In this document: one piece after another, positions 8,207-15,638 of the stretch
Position numbering within the stretch: the stretch's first letter is position 1
Layout of the letters: the number at the start of each line of letters is the position of its first letter
Origin: Nibrella viscosa
Lineage (GTDB): Bacteria; Bacteroidota; Bacteroidia; Cytophagales; Spirosomataceae
Reading direction: 5' to 3'
Length of the DNA: 64,000 bases
Assembly: GCF_039541875.1 (NCBI RefSeq)
Contig: NZ_BAABHB010000003.1
Coordinates: 62,001-126,000 of the forward strand
Translations under genes and position numbers: made by a program
Notes under the pieces: generated by a model
Told to the model about the DNA's origin: nothing
What the model saw: only the letters and a program-made list of their open reading frames with translations
The model's database searches: none

Positions 8207-8629
8207 TTAGCTAACCGCAACGGTTTGCATATACCGGAACAGCAGGTCGGTGATGTCTTTCAGGCGCCGGCGCGAGATGGGCACCTCCCGGCCGTCGGCC
8301 AGTTGCAGGATCCGATCCCGGTTGAACAGCCCCCCCCGCACATACGCCAGGTTGATGGTGTACGACTTATGAATCCGCACGAACATGGTCTCGTCCAGCA
8401 CCTGCTCCAGTTCTTTCAGCGTCTTGGAAACCAGGTACCGCTTCCCGTCGCGGGTGAACAGAAAGGTGTAATTACCTTCTGCTTCCAGACAGACTACATC
8501 ATCAACGTATACCATAATGGTACGGTTCAGAAAAGGCAGCGCGAGCCGTTGAGTTCCCCGCTGGTAACCGGCCGGAAACGAAGGGCGAACCGATGCGGGA
8601 ACAGGCTGAGGCAGACGATTGGCTTCCAT
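8207..8629 (-). CDS. LytTR-domain DNA-binding regulator (copy B)
   Basis: A 140-aa single-domain LytTR regulator, paralogous to the gene at 6040-6459 and pointing towards it. The N-terminus (MEANRL) and the spacing are the same, but many substitutions lie in residues 7-55. Residues ~58-121 are identical to copy A and the DNA is nearly so. A run of eight Cs on the plus strand (8330-8337) mirrors the G run of copy A, so both genes share the same slippage-prone tract. Like copy A it lacks a receiver domain. It shares a bidirectional terminator with the enclosed 424-aa gene. Confidence 0.9.
   Translation of the reverse strand: MEANRLPQPVPASVRPSFPAGYQRGTQRLALPFLNRTIMVYVDDVVCLEAEGNYTFLFTRDGKRYLVSKTLKELEQVLDETMFVRIHKSYTINLAYVRGGLFNRDRILQLADGREVPISRRRLKDITDLLFRYMQTVAVS
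8264..8460 (-). repeat. 197-bp inverted repeat, right copy (within LytTR copy B)
   Basis: Partner of 6209-6405, in inverted orientation with one mismatch (8387). Recombination between the two arms would invert about 1.86 kb, including the whole 424-aa gene and the bidirectional terminator. Confidence 0.95.
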
Positions 8630-8831
8630 AAGACAATAGTATATAATGAGTGTGTTTTTGGTACGTTTGGTAGATTAAAGTTATCTGTCTACTCGTACGG
8701 CCACCAATCTATTCTGCTCCATCCGTAGATATATGTCATTGAAGTGGTAGAAACTAAGCCTAAAGCGTATATCGGGTTAACATCTTTGAAAAAATAATGT
8801 ATGATTATAAATTAATATTGATAATCTGGCT

Positions 8832-9196
8832 TTGCAGGCCCCACGTTGGGAAACCTACAAAAATTACATCATATGCTTTGATGTTGTCAATCCTGGTTTT
8901 TAGCGGGGGCAGGAAGCCCGTTTCGTTTTCCCGCGCTACCTGCTCAACGGTAGCGCGGGAATTTTCCGGGTAGGGCATTACCAGCTCAAGGGCAACCAAA
9001 GTGCCTCTCACGTGCTTATGAATGAATTCGGCAATGGCCTTCATATTGTTCGTGCGCGACAAATACACGATCAGGATTTTGCCGGGGTCTGCCGGAGAGG
9101 TTTCTGTAGCTTTGGTATCCTCTATCCGGGCTGAGGAGCAGGCTGAGACCAGAAGGCCAGCCGGATATGCATCATGGAACCGGTTAGTTTCTGCTA
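8832..9196 (-). pseudogene. Flavodoxin-family lipoprotein remnant, truncated at both ends
   Basis: The minus strand encodes AGLLVSACSS (a lipobox), a short linker, then GKILIVYLSRTNNMKAIAEF. Further on come PYPENSRATVEQVARENETG, PPLKTRIDNIKAYDVIFVGF and PTWGLQ, which is the first half of a flavodoxin-like FMN protein. After TWGLQ the similarity stops and the frame runs into an unrelated short tail (stop near 8805). Upstream, the frame reaches a stop at 9197-9199 without an in-frame ATG before the lipobox. The start is therefore lost and the second half of the flavodoxin fold is missing. It lies directly behind the SnoaL-like gene on the same strand. A GTG start at 9068 could still give a short peptide, but not a working flavodoxin. 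Confidence 0.75.
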
Positions 9197-9691
9197 CTAA
9201 TGCTTAATCGTATGGGTGTCCCGTACGCTGCTAAAGGTCAGGGCTAACAATTTCCAGTCGTTCCCTTGTTTTTTAAAGGTTTCGGTGACGGTAAATTCAG
9301 TCACGACGTCATTGCCCCGAACCACCGCCGTCAGCGTAATGCGGCTCCAAAGGACGGCAACGTCGTCAACGATCTCTACCGCCACATCGTGGACATCCGC
9401 TTTCTTGTACCAGATGCTTCCGGTTTTAATGATGTCGAGTTCCTCGGCCTTTTTCCAGGTGCCACTCATATGGACAAACTTTGATTTATCGTGAAAGAGA
9501 GGAGCCAGCTTGTCCACATTCTTGTCGGCCATCCACTGCCATTTTTCTTTGGAGAGATTGATGATTTCCTGCTCGGCTTTCGTGGGGTTGGCCTTAGCTG
9601 TGCCTGCGTTGGGATTCTGAGCGAAGGATGCCCCCATTCCTGGCAGCAGGAAACATAAACCGAGAATGAATACGTTTATCAATGCGTTCAT
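9197..9691 (-). CDS. Secreted SnoaL-like / NTF2-fold protein (DUF4440 type)
   Basis: A 164-aa protein with a clear signal peptide (FILGLCFLLPGMGASFAQ). It is followed by an NTF2-like domain: helical start EQEIINLSKEKWQWMADKNV, then DKLAPLFHDKSKFVHMSGTW, then the strands DVAVEIVDDVAVLWSRITLT and FTVTETFKKQGNDWKLLALT. The family includes many small periplasmic proteins and isomerases without settled function. It lies between the aldo/keto reductase gene (same strand, 85 bp upstream) and the flavodoxin remnant. This group (aldo/keto reductase, SnoaL, flavodoxin) recurs in Bacteroidota as a redox cluster, so it may be cotranscribed with the reductase. Confidence 0.85.
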   Translation of the reverse strand: MNALINVFILGLCFLLPGMGASFAQNPNAGTAKANPTKAEQEIINLSKEKWQWMADKNVDKLAPLFHDKSKFVHMSGTWKKAEELDIIKTGSIWYKKADVHDVAVEIVDDVAVLWSRITLTAVVRGNDVVTEFTVTETFKKQGNDWKLLALTFSSVRDTHTIKH

Positions 9692-9776
9692 TTTTGTTCT
9701 GAGTTAAAAGTTGATGTAGTTGATTTTTCTTACCCGCGTAATTTACTGATAGTTGAAGCGCTTTCTGTTGGTACTC

Positions 9777-10763
9777 CTACCGGTCAATCATTTTCTGAGA
9801 CTGTTCAGAATACCGGTTGCCCTGCACGTCAATTGTCGACAGGGCCTCTGTTATCTCGCTGAGGTCTTCGGCACTAAGCGTAATTCCGGTCGAGCCAAGA
9901 TTTTCGTCCAGGCGGTGCAATTTTGTGGTACCCGGAATAGGCACAATCCAGGGCTTTTGCGCCAGCAGCCAGGCAAGTGCTATTTGCGCAGCCGTGGCAT
10001 TTCGTTCGGTTGCCATCCGGCCCAGCAAATCAACCAATGCCTGGTTGGCTTTTCGGTTCACTTCCGAAAAACGAGGCACCGTGTTTCTGAAATCACCTTT
10101 GTCGAAAGTGGTCGTCTCGTCAATATTGCCGGTCAGAAACCCTTTGCCCAGCGGACTGAACGGCACAAAGCCAATGCCCAGTTCGTCCAGGGCCGGCAGG
10201 ATTTCAGCTTCAGGCTCTCGCCACCAGAGCGAGTATTCACTTTGCAGGGCCGTAACCGGCTGCACCGCATGGGCCCGGCGAATGGTTCTGACCCCGGCCT
10301 CCGACAAGCCAAAGTGCTTTACCTTTCCCGCCTGAATCAGTTCTTTCACCGTGCCGGCCACGTCTTCAATGGGAACGGCGGGGTCTACGCGGTGCTGATA
10401 CAGCAGATCGATGACCTCTACCCGCAACCGCTTCAACGAACCCTCCACAGCCCGGCAAATGGTTTCCGGTTTGCTGTTTACCCCATTGGCGCTGCCGGCT
10501 TCGAGGTTAAAGCCGAACTTGGTGGCAATGACGACCTGATCCCGAAACGGCTCCAGGGCCTCGCCCAGCAGTTCTTCGTTGGTAAAGGGGCCGTAGACCT
10601 CTGCCGTATCAAAGAAGGTGACGCCCCGGTCAACGGCCGCCTGGATCAGTTTGATAGCCTCGCCTTTCTCCGTAGCGGCTCCATACCCAAAGCTCAGGCC
10701 CATACAACCCAAACCAAGGGCTGATACCTCCAGGCCGCTTTTACCTAATGTTCGCTTTTGCAT
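9777..10763 (-). CDS. Aldo/keto reductase
   Basis: A 328-aa cytoplasmic NADPH-dependent oxidoreductase of full family length. The catalytic tetrad is visible: D52 and Y57 (FFDTAEVYGP), K82 (VIATKFGF) and H124 (LLYQHRVDP). The N-terminal RTLGKSGLEVSALGLGCMG and C-terminal IVPIPGTTKLHRLDENLGS motifs are those of the AKR13/YakC-like branch. It would reduce aldehydes or ketones, with substrate unknown. It is divergent from the carboxymuconolactone decarboxylase gene across a 319-bp region that carries two copies of a 31-bp direct-repeat site found also before the araC gene at 16149, suggesting common control by that regulator. Confidence 0.93.
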   Translation of the reverse strand: MQKRTLGKSGLEVSALGLGCMGLSFGYGAATEKGEAIKLIQAAVDRGVTFFDTAEVYGPFTNEELLGEALEPFRDQVVIATKFGFNLEAGSANGVNSKPETICRAVEGSLKRLRVEVIDLLYQHRVDPAVPIEDVAGTVKELIQAGKVKHFGLSEAGVRTIRRAHAVQPVTALQSEYSLWWREPEAEILPALDELGIGFVPFSPLGKGFLTGNIDETTTFDKGDFRNTVPRFSEVNRKANQALVDLLGRMATERNATAAQIALAWLLAQKPWIVPIPGTTKLHRLDENLGSTGITLSAEDLSEITEALSTIDVQGNRYSEQSQKMIDR

Positions 10764-10921
10764 GATAAGTCGATAGATAGATAATTAAAACGCCTGTTAA
10801 AAAGCCGGTTTTCGCCCGGCCATGCTCAAATGGTTGGGGCGAGGTGGTCAAAGAAGCTGTTCGTCTTCATGTCCGGCACAGCACAAAGGTCTCTGTATTT
10901 TTTGGCGTGGAGCGTAGATAG

Positions 10922-10952
10922 ATTACTGATTTCTCTACCAATATTACAGGTT
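10922..10952 (+). promoter_or_regulatory. Candidate AraC-family operator, copy A
   Basis: ATTACTGATT (10922-10931), eleven bases containing CTCTACCA, then ATTACAGGTT (10943-10952). The half-sites are direct repeats with a 21-bp period, two helical turns, the usual layout for AraC-type binding. It lies between the divergent aldo/keto reductase and decarboxylase genes. Confidence 0.65.
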
Positions 10953-10984
10953 AATGGATGGCTCCTCAAAAGGGAACATGCTCA

Positions 10985-11015
10985 AATCAGTAATAGTGGT
11001 AGAACAATCCGTAAT
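10985..11015 (-). promoter_or_regulatory. Candidate AraC-family operator, copy B (inverted)
   Basis: Read on the minus strand: ATTACGGATT, eleven bases containing TTCTACCA, then ATTACTGATT, again with a 21-bp period. It is inverted relative to copy A, 32 bp away, and 68 bp before the decarboxylase start. With its left flank (GGTATACAG) it matches copy C over about 40 bases with one mismatch. Confidence 0.7.
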
Positions 11016-11082
11016 CTGTATACCGTACCGGCAATTAATTGGGTAGACCTTTACAAGGAAAAAGAAAGGTAGTCACACCTTA

Positions 11083-11826
11083 ATGCTTACCACGACACCC
11101 ATGCGTATCTGTTTCGTTAGTCTGATCCTCGGCTGGTTTTTAGGTGTTCACCAGCTTTATGCGCAAAACCAGATGCATCAACCAACAACCCTGTCGCCCA
11201 GGCAGCAAAGCATTGTCGTCATGTCAGCCCTTACCGCCAAAGGAAACCTGCAAAAACTGCCGGTGGCCCTGAACGCCGGCCTGGAGGCTGGTCTGACCGT
11301 CAACGAAATCAAGGAAGTGCTGGTCCACCTGTATGCGTATGCCGGCTTTCCCCGCAGTATCCGTGGCTTACAGACGTTGATGGCGGTGCTGGACGAGCGG
11401 CAGAAAAAAGGAATTACCGATAAAATGGGCCCGGAAGCCTCGCCGATTACCAGTAACCAGCCTAAGTACGAGCGCGGCAAAAAAGTCCTCGAACAGCTGA
11501 CCGGCCAACCGGAAACCGGACCGAAGCGGGGGTACTCGGCTTTCAGTCCGGAGATCGAGATTTTTCTGAAAGAACACCTGTTTGCCGATATTTTTGAGCG
11601 TGACGTGCTCAGCTATGCCGACCGGGAACTGACCACCGTTTCGGTGCTGACCAGCCTCGGGGGAGTCGAGCCGATGCTGCAAAGTCATCTGGGCATCAGT
11701 TTGCGCGTGGGGCTGACAGAACCGCAACTAAGCCAGGCGCTGTCGCTGATTGAGACGGCTATCGGCAAAGCAGAGGCCGATGCCGGGCGGGCGGTTCTGA
11801 AGCAGGTCGCAGCCTCCAGACGGTAG
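11083..11826 (+). CDS. Carboxymuconolactone decarboxylase-family protein, two repeats, exported
   Basis: A 247-aa protein with an N-terminal signal segment (ICFVSLILGWFLGVHQLYAQ). An internal ATG at 11101 would place it right at the N-terminus and may be the true start. Two CMD-type helical repeats follow at ~35-110 (GLTVNEIKEVLVHLYAYAGF) and ~165-240 (DRELTTVSVLTSLGG). The family includes gamma-carboxymuconolactone decarboxylases and AhpD-like peroxidase partners. The CxxC of AhpD is absent, so a peroxidase-reducing role is unlikely. It is followed 47 bp later by a secreted cupin, and such CMD-cupin pairs are common in Bacteroidota. Confidence 0.85.
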   Translation: MLTTTPMRICFVSLILGWFLGVHQLYAQNQMHQPTTLSPRQQSIVVMSALTAKGNLQKLPVALNAGLEAGLTVNEIKEVLVHLYAYAGFPRSIRGLQTLMAVLDERQKKGITDKMGPEASPITSNQPKYERGKKVLEQLTGQPETGPKRGYSAFSPEIEIFLKEHLFADIFERDVLSYADRELTTVSVLTSLGGVEPMLQSHLGISLRVGLTEPQLSQALSLIETAIGKAEADAGRAVLKQVAASRR

Positions 11827-11873
11827 GTCGACGGGAATAAACAGAAAGATTAACCATTTAAACGAAGAACCTC

Positions 11874-12368
11874 ATGCAAAACAAAGCCATAGCGGTAGCG
11901 GCTTCTGCTTTACAGGTTGTCCTGGTCAGTGTAGCCACCAGCGCCCAAACCCCAGCAAAACCCGTGACGGACTCCGGCGCTATTTTTCCAAAAGGCCGGC
12001 GGGCACCGGCTGCCAATTTTACCGGCACCGTCTGGGTGCAGCAACTAATTGAGGCAGACAGTGCCTTCAACATTCCGGTGGGTTATGTAACCTTCGAGCC
12101 GGGTGCCCGCTCACACTGGCATAGCCACGCAGGGGGACAGGTGCTGCTGGCGATGGGAGGTATCGGTTACTATCAGGAACGGGGCAAGCTCATTCAAATC
12201 CTGCGGAAAGGCGATGTGGTAAAATGTCCGCCGAACGTACCGCACTGGCACGGCGCTTCCCCAACAGAAGCGTTTATGCAGGTGGCCATAACGCCCAACA
12301 CCGCAAGAGGGCGGGTAACCTGGATGCAGCCGGTAACCGATGCCGAGTATACCAACGTAACGAAGTGA
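11874..12368 (+). CDS. Secreted cupin-domain protein
   Basis: A 164-aa single-domain cupin with an N-terminal signal peptide (AVAASALQVVLVSVATSAQ). Metal-binding motif 1 is GARSHWHSHAGGQ, with histidines 81, 83, 85 and glutamine 89. Motif 2 is CPPNVPHWHG with histidine 124. A metal-bound, periplasmic enzyme or binding protein is likely, but the family is too broad to name a reaction. It sits in a probable two-gene operon behind the CMD protein, so both may act on the same small molecule. Confidence 0.87.
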   Translation: MQNKAIAVAASALQVVLVSVATSAQTPAKPVTDSGAIFPKGRRAPAANFTGTVWVQQLIEADSAFNIPVGYVTFEPGARSHWHSHAGGQVLLAMGGIGYYQERGKLIQILRKGDVVKCPPNVPHWHGASPTEAFMQVAITPNTARGRVTWMQPVTDAEYTNVTK

Positions 12369-12791
12369 GGCTTTTAGCGATTAGCCAGGTGTTGAGGAAC
12401 ACCCCACCTGCTTATCTGACAACGTTCAGGTATCGCTGCAGGCAGAAGATTTTATAACGTCCTGCCCGGTACTACGGCTTGGTTGTGGTTTGTTGATGAA
12501 GATAACAACTAAAAGCCTGGCATTATTCGTCCAGCCGATGACTACTGCTGCGTAGCGAACTGAAGCCACTTGCTCCAACGTCGAGCCCCGCTTTGCAGCA
12601 ATACCCTTGTTGGCGGTAGTCCCCCGGCTCAAACTACTTTATTCGCCCCCGACCATCTTACACAACCACGCCAAATCGAAAAAAGTCTGCACATTTTATT
12701 GGTCTTACAATGATGTATTAAATTTTCGCGGTACCATATTCGCTCCCCGCATTCAGAAAAATTTCTTAGCTGTGATGGGAAATACTTGATT
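12369..12791. other. Gene-poor region with a possible beta-lactamase fragment
   Basis: About 420 bp without an intact gene. On the minus strand, 12465-12615 reads TLEQVASVRYAAVVIGWTNN, ARLLVVIFINKPQ. This recalls the C-terminal strands of class A beta-lactamases, but it is short, lacks the usual KTG context and is followed at once by other sequence, so I treat it as a doubtful remnant. The segment 12640-12790 is AT-rich and leads into the accessory island. Confidence 0.35.
12585..12621 (+). repeat. Island-boundary repeat, site 1
   Basis: Shares CCCCGC, TT, GCAATACCC and TTGGCGGTARTC, at the same spacing to within a base or two, with the reverse complement of 13954-13993. The two copies flank the alpha/beta hydrolase gene in inverted orientation. 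Confidence 0.55.
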
Positions 12792-13859
12792 TTAATTCCT
12801 GATCGATTTAAAAAAATTGTCCAAGGCATCTAATGCCGCCTTCGGCTGGTCTAACCAAAACATATGTCCGGCGTCAGGTATCCAAACCATTTTTGCATTG
12901 GGCATATTATAGATGTACTGCTTTATGGCTTCCTTTGACACAATGGTTTGCTCACCTTCGATTACGACGGTTGGCACTTGTATCTGTTTCAGCATAGGCC
13001 GAAAATTACCCACGGGTCCCCAAGCATATTTCCATGCGATATCTACATTCCTCAAAGCCTTTGGCGAATAAGTATGAATGGTGCCCCTTGCCCTGTCTAA
13101 ATGCGAAGGGTCAATGACAGCGTACGGCAGTTGCAATGAATCATAGGTTTTCCATACGGCCTGAATCTGATCATCTTTGGCAACATACCATAAGCTATCC
13201 ACTACCTTTGTTTTTAGAGCAACCTCAGGGCCTAACACGGATTTAATTTTGGCCCACCGTTCCGCCCTGTCTTGTGGTGTCGTCCACATGGGACTTATGA
13301 GTGCCATTCGTTCTACATGATTTGGGTATTTGTAGGCGTAGAAACTACTTACTCCTGATCCCCATGAAAGGCCGATGAGGGATAACTTACTGATGCCAAA
13401 AAACCGTCGCAAAGCTTCTAAATCATCCACATAACTGTCGATGCCGAGCTTTGTAGTGTCCCGCACCAGTTCAGATCGTGCTACACCCCGCTGATCAAAC
13501 GCAATAAAGGTGTATCCTCTCTCTGCAATTACCTCCATATCAAGGGCGCCGTCTTCAATGCCTATTGGGCCGCCATGAACAAAGACAATTGTGTCCTTTC
13601 CCGAACCTACAATCCTGTAAAAAAGCTGTACGCCATCCTTCCCGGGAAAATACCCTTGCTTCAATTGCAGCTTACCCGGTGCCGGTGGTAATGGTGCTTG
13701 TTGCGGTGGCAAAGACGTTGGTAGGGCCGGTGACGGTGGGGATGGCGAAAGCTGCATTCCTGTTGATACCTTTCTTGTAGTGCAGCAAGAAAGAATAAGA
13801 AGAATTGGAACGACAACTGAAAAACTGACAGAACGTTTGATTGAAAGGAAGTTGCTCAT
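12792..13859 (-). CDS. Alpha/beta hydrolase lipoprotein, prolyl iminopeptidase-like
   Basis: A 355-aa protein. Residues 8-25 form a lipoprotein signal (VVVPILLILSC, C25), followed by a proline-rich linker (~38-62) that probably spans from the membrane. The hydrolase domain shows an oxyanion motif FVHGGP (H95), a DQRGVARSE motif and the nucleophile elbow GLSWGSG (S165); the C-terminal histidine is in DAGHMFWLDQP. At the usual acid position (GE.D) it reads GEQTIV, so the catalytic aspartate is not where expected. Either another residue serves or activity is impaired. The gene is visibly poorer in GC than the core genes and is flanked by inverted boundary repeats, which suggests acquisition. Confidence 0.85.
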   Translation of the reverse strand: MSNFLSIKRSVSFSVVVPILLILSCCTTRKVSTGMQLSPSPPSPALPTSLPPQQAPLPPAPGKLQLKQGYFPGKDGVQLFYRIVGSGKDTIVFVHGGPIGIEDGALDMEVIAERGYTFIAFDQRGVARSELVRDTTKLGIDSYVDDLEALRRFFGISKLSLIGLSWGSGVSSFYAYKYPNHVERMALISPMWTTPQDRAERWAKIKSVLGPEVALKTKVVDSLWYVAKDDQIQAVWKTYDSLQLPYAVIDPSHLDRARGTIHTYSPKALRNVDIAWKYAWGPVGNFRPMLKQIQVPTVVIEGEQTIVSKEAIKQYIYNMPNAKMVWIPDAGHMFWLDQPKAALDALDNFFKSIRN

Positions 13860-13953
13860 ACAGCTGCTTATTTATACGTTAATAAACCATGGAAAGAATA
13901 AGAAAGTGAGATTATCCTAAAATTCTAATTATTGCTTTAAAGTTGATTGAGTT

Positions 13954-13993
13954 GATTACCGCCAACGGTTCGGGTATTGCCGAAGGCGGGGAA
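13954..13993 (-). repeat. Island-boundary repeat, site 3 (inverted)
   Basis: Inverted relative to sites 1 and 2. It contains CCGCCAAC near one end and GGCGGGG near the other and can form an imperfect hairpin. Confidence 0.55.
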
Positions 13994-14060
13994 TTAGAAC
14001 ACTTTAGTTCGGTTAAAGTAAAAAAGTTGATAGAAGTACACAAGTTCAATTTTAACACTT

Positions 14061-14093
14061 CAGCCCCGCTCTTGCAAAGCCGATGTTGGCGGT
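14061..14093 (+). repeat. Island-boundary repeat, site 2
   Basis: CAGCCCCGCT, TTGCA and GTTGGCGGT in the order seen at site 1. The terminal GTTGGCGGT (14085-14093) is repeated inverted at 15599-15607, so the two copies bracket exactly the AT-rich DHFR-AraC block. Confidence 0.55.
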
Positions 14094-14100
14094 TCGTTGT

Positions 14101-14634
14101 TTATTTTTTCCGCTTGTAATGCAATTGTGCTAATCCTGTATCAAATGTTTTAGCTTCGATAAATTCAAATATTTGCTCAGGTCTTCCATCTTTAAAAAGT
14201 CTTGTTCCATTGCCTAATAAAACTGGTATAACCGAAATTATTAGCTCGTCTATTAAATCGTATTTCAATAGTTCATTTATTACTTCTGCACCGCCGTCAC
14301 AATAAATATTTTTTCCTTTTTCAGACTTTAGTCGTTTGACCAATTCAGTTATGTTTCCTGTATAGAAAATTGTTCTGCCTATTTGTGGTCTTTCAGTTCT
14401 TGTAATAACATAAACATCTCGTTTTCCGTTGTCGTAATGAGATGAGCCGATTTCTTTAAGCACATAATCATAGGTTCTTCTACCAATAATTAATGTGTCA
14501 ATCGTGTCTGTAAATTCTGCATAACCATAGTCTTCGCCTTCCTTTTCAACAAGTTTCAAGAAACTAAGATCGTCATTTGGTTTTGCAATGTAGCCATCTA
14601 AACTTGTTGCAATGAAAAGTGATATTTTTCGCAT
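14101..14634 (-). CDS. Dihydrofolate reductase-family (RibD C-terminal-like) protein
   Basis: A 177-aa protein with the fold signature of the DHFR/RibD-C family. It starts ISLFIATSLDGYIA, continues with TLIIGRRTYDYVL and VYVITRTE, then NIYCDGGAEVINELL and IPVLLGNGTRLFKD, in the expected order. Such stand-alone proteins are NADPH-dependent reductases of unknown substrate and are not the housekeeping folA enzyme. The gene is strikingly AT-rich with AT-ending codons compared with the surrounding genome. Its stop codon sits eight bases after the end of boundary repeat site 2, as in a compact mobile cassette. The broken araC gene lies 70 bp upstream on the same strand and may once have regulated it. 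Confidence 0.9.
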   Translation of the reverse strand: MRKISLFIATSLDGYIAKPNDDLSFLKLVEKEGEDYGYAEFTDTIDTLIIGRRTYDYVLKEIGSSHYDNGKRDVYVITRTERPQIGRTIFYTGNITELVKRLKSEKGKNIYCDGGAEVINELLKYDLIDELIISVIPVLLGNGTRLFKDGRPEQIFEFIEAKTFDTGLAQLHYKRKK

Positions 14635-14704
14635 CTGTTTTAAATTTAATGTTCCGCAAAATTACTTTCCAACAACCAGTTGCACTTTGTAAAAATGCGA
14701 CAAA

Positions 14705-15569
14705 TTAAAGTAATGATGGTGAAAGCCCAGTATTTCGCTTGATTTCATTGCTAAGATGCGAATGGTCGTAATAGCCACATTCAAAGGCAATATCTAATAA
14801 GCTACTGTTTTGATTTGATTTTTTGATTAAACTCAAAGCCTTCTGAAAACGAATGATGTTTGAATATTCTTTTGGTGATAGTCCAATCAACCTTTTGAAA
14901 TTTCGCTCCAATTGTCTTACCGTTGTGAAATGTCTTTTTGAAAGTTCGTAAATACTAATTTGTCCGTTTGTTGAATGTATATCATTAATAACGGATTGTA
15001 ATCGATTGGTTTTGGTTTTTATTCTTTCGAAATAAAAATGGTCAAAATAATTGAATGGATTTTCAAATATTTTATCAACATTAAATGAATTAGATTGGGT
15101 GCATTTCAAATTGTCGCAACCAGAGGCTTTCCTACTAGTATTAGTATGGATAATTCGGTCTTTGAGCATCATATCGCATAAATGGCAGTTTCACCATGCG
15201 ACAATTTGAAATGCACCCATTAGATTTTTCAAATTCAACAGTGTCGTTGGTCAGCTCATTTTGTGAAGTATAGCTATAAAAATTTGCAAAAGTTGCAGGT
15301 TTTAGACACACACCTATTAGATGTGTATCGTTATCAATAAAGCTGTCTTTAAATGAAGTCATTGCGCCAACTACATACGTTTTCCCAAACTCCATTATAG
15401 CCGAGCCGTTGTCAGTCAAACAAGTATCTCCCAAATTCATTACAATACCGGCACAGCCATCTGGAAAAACCCGTTCCCATTGTCTTTCAACTTCGTTTCC
15501 TTTCAGTTCCCAATAGAAATGAATATAGGGTTCTAATTCTTTATAAGGTTTTATCTTTTTGTACTTCAT
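14705..15569 (-). pseudogene. AraC-family regulator interrupted by a MITE
   Basis: Two frames encode one protein. The 5' part (15569 to ~15220) gives MKYKKIKPYKELEPYIHFYW to NDTVEFEKSN, the AraC-type sensing domain. The 3' part gives SNSFNVDKIFENPFNYFDHF and then the AraC HTH (IYELSKRHFTTVRQLERNFK, LIGLSPKEYSNIIRFQKAL, LLDIAFECGYYDHSHLSNEI). They are separated by 124 bp with perfect inverted ends plus a 6-bp target duplication. Removing 130 bp joins EKSN to SFNVDK exactly in frame and restores a full-length regulator of about 244 residues. Loss is therefore recent: both halves are otherwise free of stops. It is AT-rich like the DHFR-like gene downstream. Confidence 0.92.
15096..15219. mobile_element. 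124-bp MITE with 23-bp perfect terminal inverted repeats and TTAGAT target duplication
   Basis: Left end 15096-15118 (begins TGGGTGCATTTC) and right end 15197-15219 are perfect reverse complements over 23 bases. TTAGAT lies immediately outside each end (15090-15095 and 15220-15225). The 78-bp interior has no coding capacity. The element is non-autonomous, and a transposase recognising these ends should exist elsewhere in the genome; the family is not identifiable from this copy alone. Confidence 0.93.
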
Positions 15570-15598
15570 TGGTTTCTGAGGTGTCGTTCGTTACAATG

Positions 15599-15638
15599 AC
15601 CGCCAACTTGTAAATAGACGCAACTGTGTTGCGTCAAT
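15599..15638. repeat. Right boundary of AT-rich block and adjacent hairpin
   Basis: ACCGCCAAC (15599-15607) is the inverted mate of 14085-14093. Next to it GACGCAAC-TGT-GTTGCGTC (15617-15635) forms a perfect hairpin, and a further TTGACGCAA occurs near 15657-15665. The rest of 15640-15810 shows nothing else. Confidence 0.6.

Noticed and set aside
10830..11072. Small open frame between the aldo/keto reductase and decarboxylase genes
   Set aside because: It runs through both operator-like repeats and has no ribosome-binding site or domain; the DNA is better explained as a regulatory region.
12585..14093. Boundary repeats as classical integron attC sites
   Set aside because: The core words (GTTGGCGG/CCGCCAAC) do not fit GTTRRRY/RYYYAAC and no integrase is present in the window, so I keep them as unclassified repeats.
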